Below, piece by piece: positions 45,584-54,712 of a DNA stretch of 64,000 nt. A program made the position numbers and the translations under genes. The notes beneath the pieces are model-generated. The model worked only from the letters and a program-made list of their open reading frames with translations. It ran no database searches and was not told the origin of the DNA. Each line of letters starts with the position of its first letter. Position 1 is the stretch's first letter. The stretch comes from Bin87 sp963668585 (GTDB lineage Bacteria; Chloroflexota; Dehalococcoidia; Lucifugimonadales; UBA3495): assembly GCA_963668585.1 (NCBI GenBank), contig OY764869.1, positions 3,658,001-3,722,000 of the forward strand. The letters run 5' to 3'.

Positions 45584-48102
45584 CAGTACACCACCTGCTC
45601 ATCGACGAGCCTGGCAATGCCAACCTCATCCATCCCCAGCAACTCCGAAAGCACGTAATCGTTGTGCTGACCCAACAGCGGCGCCGGACTCCGGACGCTG
45701 CCGGGCGTCCTGCTGAAACGCCACGGCACCCCGTACAGCATCTCCGCGCCCGCGTGCGGATGGTCGATCTCGGCGTAAGTATCGCGCTGGTTCAGATGCG
45801 GGTCGGCGAACTGGTCCGCGATGTTCATCACCGGCATAGCGGCGACACCTGCCTCTTGCAGCGCCGCCGTCGCCTCCTGGGGCGACTTCCTGCGCGTCCA
45901 GCCCGACACTATTTCATCCAAGGCCCGGCGATTGGCCCAACGCGATGCCGAATCCCGGAACCGCGCGTCCGAATGCAACCCGCCGTCTCCCAGGACGCCG
46001 AGCAGCGCGTCCCACTCTTCGTCATCTCGGACGGCGACTGACACCCAGGCGTCTTCGCCGGCGCTCGGGTAGTTGTTGTGCGGCGCATAATCAGCGTTCT
46101 CGTTGCCAACCGGCGCCGGAATCTCGCCCGTCATCTGGTATTGCAGCATCGGAACGCCCAGCAGCGCCGCGGTTCCCTCAAGGTGCGCGGCCTCAACGTA
46201 CTGTCCACAGCCGGTGTTGTTGCGGTGGCTCAGGGCCGCCGCAACCCCCAGCGCGGCGCATAAAGCCGCCACCGTGTCGCTCCAGGCCGCCTGCAATTCT
46301 CCCACCAGCGGTTCACCCTCCTCCGGTGGATAACCCACCAGGCTCATCATACCCGACATGGCCTGTATGATGGGCGCATAGGCGACCATGTCGCGCAACG
46401 GGCCGGTATCCCCGAAGGCCGGCATGGCGGCGACGATGATGTCCGGCTTGACCTCGCGCAGGCTGTCGTAGTCCATGCCCAGGCGTTGCAGCACCCCGGG
46501 CGAGAAGTTGGACAGCACCACGTCGCTCACCGACGCCAGTCTCCGAAGGATGTCGCGGCCGTCTTCGGTGCGCAGATTCAGGGTCACGCTGAGCTTGTTG
46601 CGGTTCAACCCGTGGAAAACGGGCTGCAACTCCGGCCAGATTCCCCGGTCGCCTCCGTCCAGGTCTTCACCAACCATGGGGCGGCCCAGACGCATCCCGT
46701 CCATGCGGGCGCGGCTTTCAACCTTGATGACCTCAGCCCCCATATCGGCCAGCAACTGCCCGGCCATCGGCCCTGCCCACGCCGAACCCAGGTCAACGAT
46801 CCGAACATCCTGCAACGCCAGAATCGACTGCCGCCCCAAAGCGTCGCGGCCAACCCCGTTTCGGACAGGATCGGGAGATCCCGTCCGAAGTGCGTCAAAC
46901 ACTTCGGAATTGTGCTCACCCAACGCCGGCGCCGGCCGCGTCAGTCTGAGCGGTGAGCCATGCAGACGCACCGGCGGGCCCGGATAACGGAACCGGCCTG
47001 CCTTCGGGTGATCAACCTCCCGAAACCAGTCCCGCGCCAGCAATTGCGGTGATTCCAGCGCCTCATCCATGGTCAACACCGGCGCGCAGGGAATCCGGTT
47101 TTCCAGGCACAGTTGCAGTATCTCCTCCTTGCTGTGTTCCATGAACCAGGGGGCGATCAGGCCCTCAGCCTCTTCAGGATATTGGTCGCTCATGGCCCGC
47201 CGGTTCCGGTAGCGTGGGTTCTCCGTCCATTCGGGATTTCCCAGCAGGTCAAGGAACCGCTGGTACTGCTCCAATTGAGGAGCGTCAATGCAGACGTAAC
47301 CGTCCCGGCATGGCAGCACGCAGTTGGGGAACAGTCCCAGGCGCATCCGGTTCCCCGACCGAGACCCGGCGATGCCCCGGTAGATGAACGTCGGCAGATG
47401 ATACCCCGTCAGCAGCGTCGCGATGATGCCCGAATCGGCGACGTCTATGTACTGCCCGACGCTTCCGCAGCCCGCCGCTCTCCCGGACTCGCGGGCCAGC
47501 AACCCGACTATCGCGGCGAAAGCGCCGCCCAATCCGGCCAGGTATCCCGCCTGTTGGTCGGGGGTTGTCAGCGGTTCCCGGTGGGTGTGGCCGGTGCCGA
47601 AACTCATGCCGCTGAGGGCATTCACCTGCAGGTCATACCCGGCGTACCGCTTATACTCCCCTTCCCGTCCGTACGGAGAGATTGACACCGCAATCAGGTG
47701 CGGGTGTTTCTCCGTCAGATGCTCGGATGTGATTCCCGTTTGTCCCAACAGGCCGTAGGGTTGATTTTCCACGAAGATATCGGCCGCGGCCAGCAGGTCG
47801 TGCAGTTTGCCGACTCCCTCGCCTGTGGACGCGTCAAGCGTGACGCTGCGTTTGCCCCCATTGGCGAACAGAAAAGTCCCGCTGTGTTCTGCGTGGGGCG
47901 TGTTGTCGGGAAAAGGCCCACGGCGCCGCGAAGGGTCGCCGGCGGTCGGCTCGACCTTGATGACGTCCGCGCCCAGTTCCGCGAGTATTTTGGCGCAGAA
48001 TGGTGCGGATGCCATCTCGCCCCACTCAACGACGCGAACGCCCTCCAGTGGAGCAGAGGGCGAAGCGGGCTCGGTCGGCGTTGATGTCCCCGTGTCTGAC
48101 AA
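45583..48102 (-). CDS. Tandem CaiB/BaiF (family III) CoA-transferase fusion
   Basis: An 839-residue protein with two full family III CoA-transferase units, about 18-410 and 428-825. Each begins with the family's GVRVVEWGEMASAPFCAKIL/ DVRIVDLGSAWAGPMAGQLL type segment and has LGADVIKVE / MGAEVIKVE. The catalytic Asp of formyl-CoA transferase (GQxVDVxxxD) is Gly225 in the first half and Glu642 in the second, so only the second keeps an acidic residue. Double-unit proteins such as DddD use one unit for catalysis. It transfers CoA between carboxylic acids; the acid is unknown. The coupled MFS gene follows. Confidence 0.9.
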   Translation of the reverse strand: MSDTGTSTPTEPASPSAPLEGVRVVEWGEMASAPFCAKILAELGADVIKVEPTAGDPSRRRGPFPDNTPHAEHSGTFLFANGGKRSVTLDASTGEGVGKLHDLLAAADIFVENQPYGLLGQTGITSEHLTEKHPHLIAVSISPYGREGEYKRYAGYDLQVNALSGMSFGTGHTHREPLTTPDQQAGYLAGLGGAFAAIVGLLARESGRAAGCGSVGQYIDVADSGIIATLLTGYHLPTFIYRGIAGSRSGNRMRLGLFPNCVLPCRDGYVCIDAPQLEQYQRFLDLLGNPEWTENPRYRNRRAMSDQYPEEAEGLIAPWFMEHSKEEILQLCLENRIPCAPVLTMDEALESPQLLARDWFREVDHPKAGRFRYPGPPVRLHGSPLRLTRPAPALGEHNSEVFDALRTGSPDPVRNGVGRDALGRQSILALQDVRIVDLGSAWAGPMAGQLLADMGAEVIKVESRARMDGMRLGRPMVGEDLDGGDRGIWPELQPVFHGLNRNKLSVTLNLRTEDGRDILRRLASVSDVVLSNFSPGVLQRLGMDYDSLREVKPDIIVAAMPAFGDTGPLRDMVAYAPIIQAMSGMMSLVGYPPEEGEPLVGELQAAWSDTVAALCAALGVAAALSHRNNTGCGQYVEAAHLEGTAALLGVPMLQYQMTGEIPAPVGNENADYAPHNNYPSAGEDAWVSVAVRDDEEWDALLGVLGDGGLHSDARFRDSASRWANRRALDEIVSGWTRRKSPQEATAALQEAGVAAMPVMNIADQFADPHLNQRDTYAEIDHPHAGAEMLYGVPWRFSRTPGSVRSPAPLLGQHNDYVLSELLGMDEVGIARLVDEQVVY

Positions 48103-48571
48103 TTACTGCCTTGAACGGTCAGGGGTCGGCGGCGCGGTATAACGGCAACCGTCCTCACAGGGCCGGCGCTCCACAATATACGCGGGCCTCACTATCCCAT
48201 CGCGCAATGAAATTATTGCCGCAGTATAGGCCGGGAACGACGGAGGCGCAAGGCAGCGACCACCCGTCGCCGGGCCTTTCGATTGTCAGTGGCGGGTAGG
48301 GAATCCGCCCAGGGCGAGCCCCAGGTGGGCCGCTCATGGTGATCCTGTCGAACCACGAGCGGACAGTGCCCGGAGAAACGTCAATGCGCCGCACCTCTCT
48401 TTGTGCAGACAATCGAAAGCCTTTTCCACCCGTCGCGCCCAGATTGCCGTCTATCGTCGGCATCGACGCTACTGCGGCGTCCAAATCGCGGACGGACCCG
48501 GAACGCGCCGGCATCCGCCACACATTTGCCCATCTCATCATTGCCTCGGCGTGGTTTGGCAACCCCGTGGG
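48103..48571. other. Gap with a dispersed-repeat-like dyad
   Basis: A 135-codon minus frame (48155-48562) exists but shows no family signature and crosses a dyad of the type often dispersed between genes, so it is not called. The dyad is listed separately. Confidence 0.45.
48330..48362. repeat. Imperfect dyad resembling a dispersed intergenic repeat
   Basis: CCGCTCATGGT (48330-48340) and ACCACGAGCGG (48352-48362) pair with one mismatch around GATCCTGTCGA. Dyads of the form CTCATGGTGA-N-TCGAACCATGAG are widespread in intergenic DNA of many bacteria; only one copy was seen here. Confidence 0.5.
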
Positions 48572-49669
48572 CTAGCGAAGGGGCGGGGCGTATATGATGC
48601 CGCCGTCACTCCACAGCCGGTTGAGTCCCCGCGGCAGCGTGAAGGACTCGCCCTGTGGTCCCATGTAACGGTCGTATATCTCCCCATAGTTGCCCACCGC
48701 CTTGATCACATTGACGGCAAAATCGCGCTGCAATCCCAACTCGTCCTGCCCGAATGTGCCCTCTGTGCCCAGCATACGTCTGATGCGAATGTCATCGCTG
48801 TCCCGCATCTCCTCCACGTTGGCCTGGGTGACACCCAACTCCTCGGCATTGATCAGGACATAGAAGACCGTCCTGACCAGCGCGGTCCACAGATCATCGC
48901 CCCGAGGGACCATCGGCGCCAGCGGCTCTTTGGAGATGGTCTCGGGCAATATCACATGGGCGTCTGGATCCTCAAAGCCGCTGCGAACGGCAGCCAGTTG
49001 AGACTTGTCAATGGTGGTCGCGTCGCACTGTCCCTGCTCATAAGCGTGGTACGTTTCGGACGTTTCCTCGAAACTCAGGGTTTCCAGTTCCATTTTATTC
49101 TGACGGAAGTAGTCCGCCAGGTTCAACAGGGTTGTGGTGCCTGCGGCCACGCACACGGTCGAGCCGCTCAGCTCCAGGGCACTGTCCACTCCCAGGTTTT
49201 TGCGCACCATGAAACCCTGGCCGTCGTAGAACATGATGACGGTGAAATCGCCCCACTGCGCCTCGCGGGTGGTCGTCCAGGTGGTGGTGCGCGACAGAAC
49301 ATCAATCTCCGCGGCCTGGAGAAGCGGACCCCTCTCGATATATTGGATATGCCGTATTTCCAACGCCTGCGGGTCTCCGAAAATGGCGGCCGCAATCGCC
49401 CGGCAGAGATCAATGTCGAACCCGCGCATGTTGCCGTCCGAATCCACAAAGCCGAACCCGGGCAGGTCGATCTGCGTGGCGCAGTCAATCTTGCCTTTGG
49501 CTTTCACCGTTTCGATGCGCGAGACGCCGCGGTCAGTGTCGGTAGTGGGATCAACAGTACCGGCGTCGGTGTCGGGTGAGTTGCAACCCATAGCCACGGC
49601 AACCAACAGGCACAGAACACCCGGAAAAGCGAAACCTCTAACGAATCGAAATGTACGATTCAGCATCAT
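48572..49669 (-). CDS. Amino-acid ABC transporter substrate-binding lipoprotein
   Basis: A 365-residue periplasmic-type binding protein of the general L-amino-acid family (AapJ-like). It has a lipobox LVAVAMGC near residue 29, so it is a lipoprotein. Features include GFGFVDSDGNMRGFDIDLCRAIA, the usual start of the ligand domain, and AEIDVLSRTTTWTTTREA. ATG 49669 is chosen because GGAG is 8 bases upstream; a GTG three codons earlier is too close to it. No permease or ATPase gene is adjacent, so it may serve a transporter encoded elsewhere. Confidence 0.9.
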   Translation of the reverse strand: MMLNRTFRFVRGFAFPGVLCLLVAVAMGCNSPDTDAGTVDPTTDTDRGVSRIETVKAKGKIDCATQIDLPGFGFVDSDGNMRGFDIDLCRAIAAAIFGDPQALEIRHIQYIERGPLLQAAEIDVLSRTTTWTTTREAQWGDFTVIMFYDGQGFMVRKNLGVDSALELSGSTVCVAAGTTTLLNLADYFRQNKMELETLSFEETSETYHAYEQGQCDATTIDKSQLAAVRSGFEDPDAHVILPETISKEPLAPMVPRGDDLWTALVRTVFYVLINAEELGVTQANVEEMRDSDDIRIRRMLGTEGTFGQDELGLQRDFAVNVIKAVGNYGEIYDRYMGPQGESFTLPRGLNRLWSDGGIIYAPPLR

Positions 49670-50018
49670 GTTATCCACTCCGTATTATCACGCACTATTT
49701 TCGTGTTGCATCATCAATGAACCCAAAGGAAACCGCGCCTGTATATGCGAACATTCGCAACATTTCAATTATCGAGAAATCTGTTTCTGGCGTCCACAAA
49801 TGAATCATCTGGTATGCCTGACTATTGATCCGCTTGCCAGTGTTTGCGGTGGCGAAATCGCCCAATTCCATGACCGACAGGGAGCCTGGCCGTGAAGGCG
49901 CTCCAGCCGTCCTGGCATCACCGGCATGGTCGCGCGAGACTACCGTCCGTCCTGCTCAAAAAATATGGCGGACCCGATCCGGTCGGGCCCGCCATCCTTA
50001 GCGCGTTCGCTGGTTTTG
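49670..50018. other. Gap between binding protein and hydantoinase
   Basis: No gene. The left part should hold the promoter of the binding-protein gene, but no clear boxes were found; the right part holds the hydantoinase terminator. Confidence 0.45.
49965..49995 (-). terminator. Terminator of the hydantoinase gene
   Basis: Arms 49965-49977 and 49983-49995 form a 13-bp stem with one mismatch. On the minus strand it is followed by a run of T (ATATTTTTT), 24 bases past the hydantoinase stop. Confidence 0.88.
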
Positions 50019-51443
50019 CTACCCGATCGGCCGGCTGGTAACCTCCCGGTCCACCTTCCGCGGGATCCACTGGCCGCGACCCGCCTGCGCGGTTAGTTGG
50101 CCGTCCTCCACGGCCACCTGGCCGCGCATGATGGTCATCACTGGCCAGCCCTCGATCTCGAAGTCTTCCCAGATGCTGTAGTCGCTGATGTGGAAGTCGT
50201 CCATGGTCAGGCGCTTCTTGATGGACGGGTCAATCAGCGTGATGTCGGCGTCGCTGCCGGGAGCCAGAGCGCCCTTGCGCGGGTAGAGTCCCATGATGCG
50301 GGCGCAGTTGGCAGACGTAACGTCCACAAACCGCTGCAGCGACATCCCGCGCTTGGACACCCCCTCGCTATAGGTGATGCCGACGCGCGTTTCTGCGCCG
50401 TTGTGGCCGCCGGTAACGTCCCGCACCGTCTTGCCGGCAATTTTCAGGTTCCAGTCGGTGCAGTATTCGTCGGTGGCCATGGTGTGCAGGCCGCCCCACG
50501 CGATGCCCTTCCACAGCATGGCGGCATCCTCGGGCGACTTGAGGGACGGGTACGTGTGGTACTTCATCCCGTCCTCTTCCTTGTAGTTGTTGGCGTTGAA
50601 GCACGCGTAATTGTGCAGCGTCTCGCCGTAGGCGGCAACGCCCCGGTTGCGCGCCTCGCCAATCGCGTTGATGCCCTCGCGGGCGCTGACGTGAACGAAG
50701 TACACCGGCGCGCCGGTCCACTCGGCGACCCGCAGCACCCGCCGGAACGACACGTCCTCGGACTCATTGCTGTGGACCTGTGGCATATTCCACCACTCGT
50801 TGCGCTCTTCGCGCTGGAGCTTTTCGTACATGTACTGCACCATGTCGTCGTCCTCGGAGTGGACGAGGAGCATGGCGTCGTTGCGCTGGATCACTTCCAT
50901 CAGGTCGTGCAGGTGGCCCATGCCCACCTTGCGCGGTTCGCCCGACATCTCCGGCGGGCGGATGTTGGTGGTGAAGATCTTCACGCTGGACCAGCCACCC
51001 TCGATGTACTCGTGCAGCGATTCCAGGGTGCGCTGGGGGATCTCGCCCAGCATCATCAGGTGGTGGGCATAGTCGGCGTAGGAGTTGCCCCGCCACGAGT
51101 TGGTGCGCTCCTGGATCGCCTCCTCGATGGTGTTGCCGGGATGGTGAATCGCGAAGTCCAACAGGGTGGTGGTGCCGCCGAACAGCGCAGCGCGGCTCAC
51201 CTGCTCCGGCGGAGCGGTGCGCAGGTTTCCCGGCCCCATGATGGGCGCGTCGATGTGCGCGTGCGGCTCGATGCCGCCGGGAACAACGATCTTGCCGGTG
51301 GCGTCGATGACGCGGCCCACGTCGTCGGTCATGGCGTTGGGCGCGGTGATGGCCACAATCTTCTCGCCCTGGATGCAAACGTCCCAGTCGCCCACGCCCC
51401 ACGGGGTGACGACCTGGCCGCCGCGGATGATCAAGTCCAGCAT
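50019..51443 (-). CDS. Dihydropyrimidinase / hydantoinase family amidohydrolase
   Basis: A 474-residue metal-dependent hydrolase that opens cyclic amide rings such as dihydropyrimidines and hydantoins. Metal ligands can be placed: His61 and His63 (EPHAHIDAP), carbamylated Lys155 (SSVKIFTTN), His195 (LLVHSEDDD), His251 (YFVHVSARE) and Asp325 (ATDEYCTDW). The start at 51443 has GGAGGG 9 bases upstream; the longer frame to 51530 is probably leader. A terminator follows. The ring substrate is not determined by sequence alone. A copy of its leader and first codons lies at 54505-54614. Confidence 0.93.
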   Translation of the reverse strand: MLDLIIRGGQVVTPWGVGDWDVCIQGEKIVAITAPNAMTDDVGRVIDATGKIVVPGGIEPHAHIDAPIMGPGNLRTAPPEQVSRAALFGGTTTLLDFAIHHPGNTIEEAIQERTNSWRGNSYADYAHHLMMLGEIPQRTLESLHEYIEGGWSSVKIFTTNIRPPEMSGEPRKVGMGHLHDLMEVIQRNDAMLLVHSEDDDMVQYMYEKLQREERNEWWNMPQVHSNESEDVSFRRVLRVAEWTGAPVYFVHVSAREGINAIGEARNRGVAAYGETLHNYACFNANNYKEEDGMKYHTYPSLKSPEDAAMLWKGIAWGGLHTMATDEYCTDWNLKIAGKTVRDVTGGHNGAETRVGITYSEGVSKRGMSLQRFVDVTSANCARIMGLYPRKGALAPGSDADITLIDPSIKKRLTMDDFHISDYSIWEDFEIEGWPVMTIMRGQVAVEDGQLTAQAGRGQWIPRKVDREVTSRPIG

Positions 51444-51527
51444 AATTTCGGTCCCTCCGAATTCGGCTTCGGCCGATGCGCTCCGGGCGCACTGCGGCGT
51501 TGCCGGTTGGCTGGCCGCAGTATAGCG
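51418..51527 (-). repeat. Hydantoinase leader and first codons (copy 1)
   Basis: About 105-110 bases, covering the first codons, the GGAGGG ribosome site and the upstream region of the hydantoinase gene, are repeated with roughly ten differences at 54505-54614 (offset 3087), same orientation. Confidence 0.85.
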
Positions 51528-51885
51528 CAAATGGGTTGCAGTGAATCACAGCGGATTGGCGATCCACAATCATAGAAAGATCTTCGGCGATCGACACGCA
51601 ACGATTGTGAAGATTTCGTGCATGGCGACACAATCAAGCGTGAAAATATCGTGAGTAAACCGCCCGTCGCATGTATATCCATTTATTTCCGGCAATAACC
51701 AATAGTAGGATGGGCCACCTGGCGATGCAAGAGCCGCCGAGACTCGATTCGGAACCGTGCGGGCTCACCCATCTGATGGGCCCTGCCCCGGGCGGCGGAC
51801 CGCGAGAATTGCAGGATAGATTGCGCCAGATGATCACGCTGGCGGGTGAGCGTTCCGCCGTCCGCACGGATTCACGAGGTCGATT
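51444..51885. other. Divergent intergenic region
   Basis: It should hold promoters for the hydantoinase (minus) and the fused regulator (plus). A 72-codon plus frame (51671-51889) overlaps the regulator start by TATGA but lacks a ribosome site and family signature, so it is not called. Confidence 0.45.
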
Positions 51886-54363
51886 ATGAGCCGATTACAA
51901 GCGTACTCTGCGGTGTCCGAGTCAGAAGCCCTCAAACGGGAAAATGACGCCCTCAAGGAACGTCTGGCGAGGTTGAGTGAGGCGAGCCTTGGCATCTCCG
52001 AAAACCCCGACGTTGAGGCTTCGCTCCAGGAAGTCGTCCACAGCACCCGAAAACTCACCGGGGCCCGGTACGGCGCGCTGGTGACCCTGCATGCTTCGAG
52101 TGAACCTCGCGACCACTACATTTCGGGAGGCGCCGACGACGGTGGAGATCTCAACACACCCTCACCCCTGGCCCCGGGACTATTGGGCTTGCTGCACGGT
52201 GCGAATAGCCCGGTCAGGCTCAGCAACCTGGCGACCCATTCTGATGTCGAGGGTCTTCCCGCAAATCAACCGCCCCCGAACACATTCCTGGGGATGCCTA
52301 TTTTCCATCGCGGCCAGCACGTCGCGAGCCTGTACATCGTGGACAAGGAAGGGGGGCAGGAGTTCACCAAGGAAGATGAGAGCCTCGCGGCGACACTGAC
52401 TGCCCAGGCCGCATCCATAATCTCCAACGCACGACGACACGAGGAGGCGCAACGGGCGAGGGAGGACCTCGAATCTTTGCTGGATATGTCCCCGGTGGGA
52501 GTGGTGGTTTTCGACGCTCAGACGGCGGAACTTGCCTACATTAATCAGGAAATACGGCGCATGATGAGCGTGCTCGAGTTCCCTGAGGAATCGATGCAAG
52601 ATGCCTTCGAGATCATGTCTTTTCGCCGACCGGACGGGCGAGAACTCCCTTTCCAGGAACTGCCTCTGACTCGAGTGCTTCAAAGCGGTGAGACCGTGGG
52701 ATCCGAAGAAATTCTGGTGCATCTCCCCAACGGAAACGAAATGCTCACCCTGGTCAGTTGCGGCCCCGTATTTGCGGAGTCCGGAGAGATATTGTCGGTA
52801 GTTACCATCATGCAGGACATGACGTCGCTGCATGGCCTGGGACGGAAACGGGCTGAATTCCTGGAGGTGGTGAGCGAGGAACTCAGAACCCCTTCAATAA
52901 GTATCAAAGGCGCCGCAATTGACCTCAGAAGCACCGCGCAGCTAGGGTCAACGGCTGAGCCAATGCAGCTGTTGCGGATTATTGAACAGCAGGCAGACCT
53001 GATGCGCAGCCAGGTGAACAGTCTTATATCGTTGGCCCAAATCGAGACCGGAACGCTGTCCGTGGCGACGGCCACAGAAGATGTAGCTGAATTGTTACAT
53101 GGATCGTGTGGAGAGTTTTTGCGAGACCACGCCGCCAATACGATACAACGCGACATCCCTGGTGGGCTACCTAAAGTATTGGTTGACAGGCAGCGCATTG
53201 ATCAGGTGATGCACAACTTCCTTCGCCAGGCAGCAAGGTATTCAAACGAATCGTCGCCCATCAAAGTGTCTGCTTCCACTGTAGATATCTACGTGGTGGT
53301 GTCGATCTCGGTGGAAGGCTCAACCTCCCCGACAACGGAATCTGCTCGTCGATATTGGAAACCAGAGACACCTGAAACGTTCAAAAATCTTTCGCGTTCT
53401 CACTCTAAACTAACTGATCTGGCATCCGACGGAGAAGGTCTCGCTCTCGCGTTCTGCCGGGGTGTTGTTGAGGCTCACGGAGGGCGAATCGCTACTGAAG
53501 TTGACGAGGAAGCGGGTCAACTGACGCTGACCTTCACTCTACCCACGATTGCGGACGAGGAAGAAATTGATCTCCCCGGCTCTCGGGAACTTTCTGGCGA
53601 AACATCGCAGGCCAGCGCCGAACCGACTCGGATTCTCGTCTGCATCGAAGACCCCAGAATGCAGCGCTCAGTTCAGACTGTCCTGCTCGACGCGGGTTAC
53701 GGCTCCGTGGAGACTCCGAACCTGGAAGACGTCGAAGAACTTGCGTTGTCGGAAAGACCACGGCTGATTCTGATGGACATTACTGGAAGGGAGGAGGAAT
53801 CATTCCGTATCTTGCGGGGTTCGGCAAATCCCCTGAACCTGCCAGCGATTGTGCTCTGTGACCGTGGCGACGAGGAATACGTAGTGCGCGCTTTCGAAAT
53901 GGGTGCGGACGGGTACATGGTGAAACCGTTTTCGCCATTCGAGCTGATCGCAAGGATCAGGGCGACTCTTCGCAGGTTGAACGCCGGAGGAGGGCCCGCT
54001 GGCAACCGCGCATTCCAGTTGGGCGACCTGCACATCGATTTTGATGCACGGACCGTACAAGTGTCGGGACAACCGGTGCAATTGACGGTCACCGAGTATA
54101 AACTGCTAGCCGAGTTCTCCCATTCCGCCGGCCGGGTTCTCACACAGGATTCCCTGCTGCAGAGGATATGGGGCTGGGAATATGCGGGGGAGTCCCAGCT
54201 TCTGCGCTCCTACGTCAAGTCCCTGCGCCGGAAAATCGGGGACGACGCGAGGCAGCCCCGGTACATCTTCACGGAACGCGGCGTCGGTTACCGCATGGCA
54301 AAACCCGATTCCACGCCCCGTCAGCCCGAAACCGTGGCATCCAGCCCAACAGCGCTGCGCTAG
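51886..54363 (+). CDS. GAF-PAS-pseudokinase-receiver-winged helix regulator
   Basis: An 825-residue single-chain regulator. Order: short coiled coil (12-35), GAF (about 37-185, TGARYGALVTLHA...FLGMPIFHRGQHVASLYI), PAS (195-315), histidine-kinase-like region (320-555), receiver (580-697), OmpR/PhoB winged helix (710-805, VTEYKLLAEFSHSAGRVL, ending GVGYRMA). In the H-box the sequence is SEELRTP: Glu331 replaces the phospho-accepting His. The N-box is weak (HNFLRQAARYS) and the first glycine box is lost (SVEGSTS), although DGEGLALAF remains. The receiver keeps Asp631 (ILMDITG) and Lys680 (MVKPFSP). It is probably a sensor that controls DNA binding without self-phosphorylation. The target gene is unknown. 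Confidence 0.88.
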   Translation: MSRLQAYSAVSESEALKRENDALKERLARLSEASLGISENPDVEASLQEVVHSTRKLTGARYGALVTLHASSEPRDHYISGGADDGGDLNTPSPLAPGLLGLLHGANSPVRLSNLATHSDVEGLPANQPPPNTFLGMPIFHRGQHVASLYIVDKEGGQEFTKEDESLAATLTAQAASIISNARRHEEAQRAREDLESLLDMSPVGVVVFDAQTAELAYINQEIRRMMSVLEFPEESMQDAFEIMSFRRPDGRELPFQELPLTRVLQSGETVGSEEILVHLPNGNEMLTLVSCGPVFAESGEILSVVTIMQDMTSLHGLGRKRAEFLEVVSEELRTPSISIKGAAIDLRSTAQLGSTAEPMQLLRIIEQQADLMRSQVNSLISLAQIETGTLSVATATEDVAELLHGSCGEFLRDHAANTIQRDIPGGLPKVLVDRQRIDQVMHNFLRQAARYSNESSPIKVSASTVDIYVVVSISVEGSTSPTTESARRYWKPETPETFKNLSRSHSKLTDLASDGEGLALAFCRGVVEAHGGRIATEVDEEAGQLTLTFTLPTIADEEEIDLPGSRELSGETSQASAEPTRILVCIEDPRMQRSVQTVLLDAGYGSVETPNLEDVEELALSERPRLILMDITGREEESFRILRGSANPLNLPAIVLCDRGDEEYVVRAFEMGADGYMVKPFSPFELIARIRATLRRLNAGGGPAGNRAFQLGDLHIDFDARTVQVSGQPVQLTVTEYKLLAEFSHSAGRVLTQDSLLQRIWGWEYAGESQLLRSYVKSLRRKIGDDARQPRYIFTERGVGYRMAKPDSTPRQPETVASSPTALR

Positions 54364-54712
54364 TCTCAGAGGGAGCCAGCAGGATGCGCTGCGGGACGGC
54401 GCGCCTTGCTATACTGCCACTGGTACCGGTGGACGCTGGTAGCGCAGCACCAATTAATCAACTCCTGTGGAACACCACGGCAGTGGACACGGTTCGCTGA
54501 ATGACCGCCGCGAATAATCAAGTCCAGCATAATTTCGGTCCGTCCGAATTCGGCTTCGGCCGGTACGCTGCGGGCGCATTGCGGCGTTGCCGGTTGGCTG
54601 GCCGCAGTACGACGCAAAAAAAGGAACCATCGGTGTTATAATTGCGCCCGTTCGATATAGCCCGATCAGAACGTAGCGGCATTAGGCCGTATGGATCCTG
54701 GAGGACTGCAAA
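54364..54712. other. Gap holding the second hydantoinase leader
   Basis: Bases 54505-54614 are the duplicated leader (listed below). TGTTATAAT at 54634-54642 is an extended -10 that could start the DGQHR operon 71 bases later. No -35 was found. Confidence 0.5.
54505..54614 (-). pseudogene. Vestigial hydantoinase 5' end (copy 2)
   Basis: On the minus strand it keeps the upstream region, ATG and codons for MLDLIIRGG, then departs from the hydantoinase into unrelated sequence. It is the stump of a second hydantoinase copy or of a duplication that moved the regulator gene. Confidence 0.75.

Noticed and set aside
48155..48562. 135-codon minus-strand gene
   Set aside because: No family features, no ribosome site, and it runs through an intergenic dyad of a dispersed type.
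50097..51575. 492-codon plus-strand frame across the hydantoinase
   Set aside because: It is an antisense shadow of the GC-rich hydantoinase gene, which has all metal ligands on the minus strand.
51671..51889. 72-codon gene overlapping the regulator start
   Set aside because: No ribosome binding site or recognisable pattern; it lies in a divergent promoter region.
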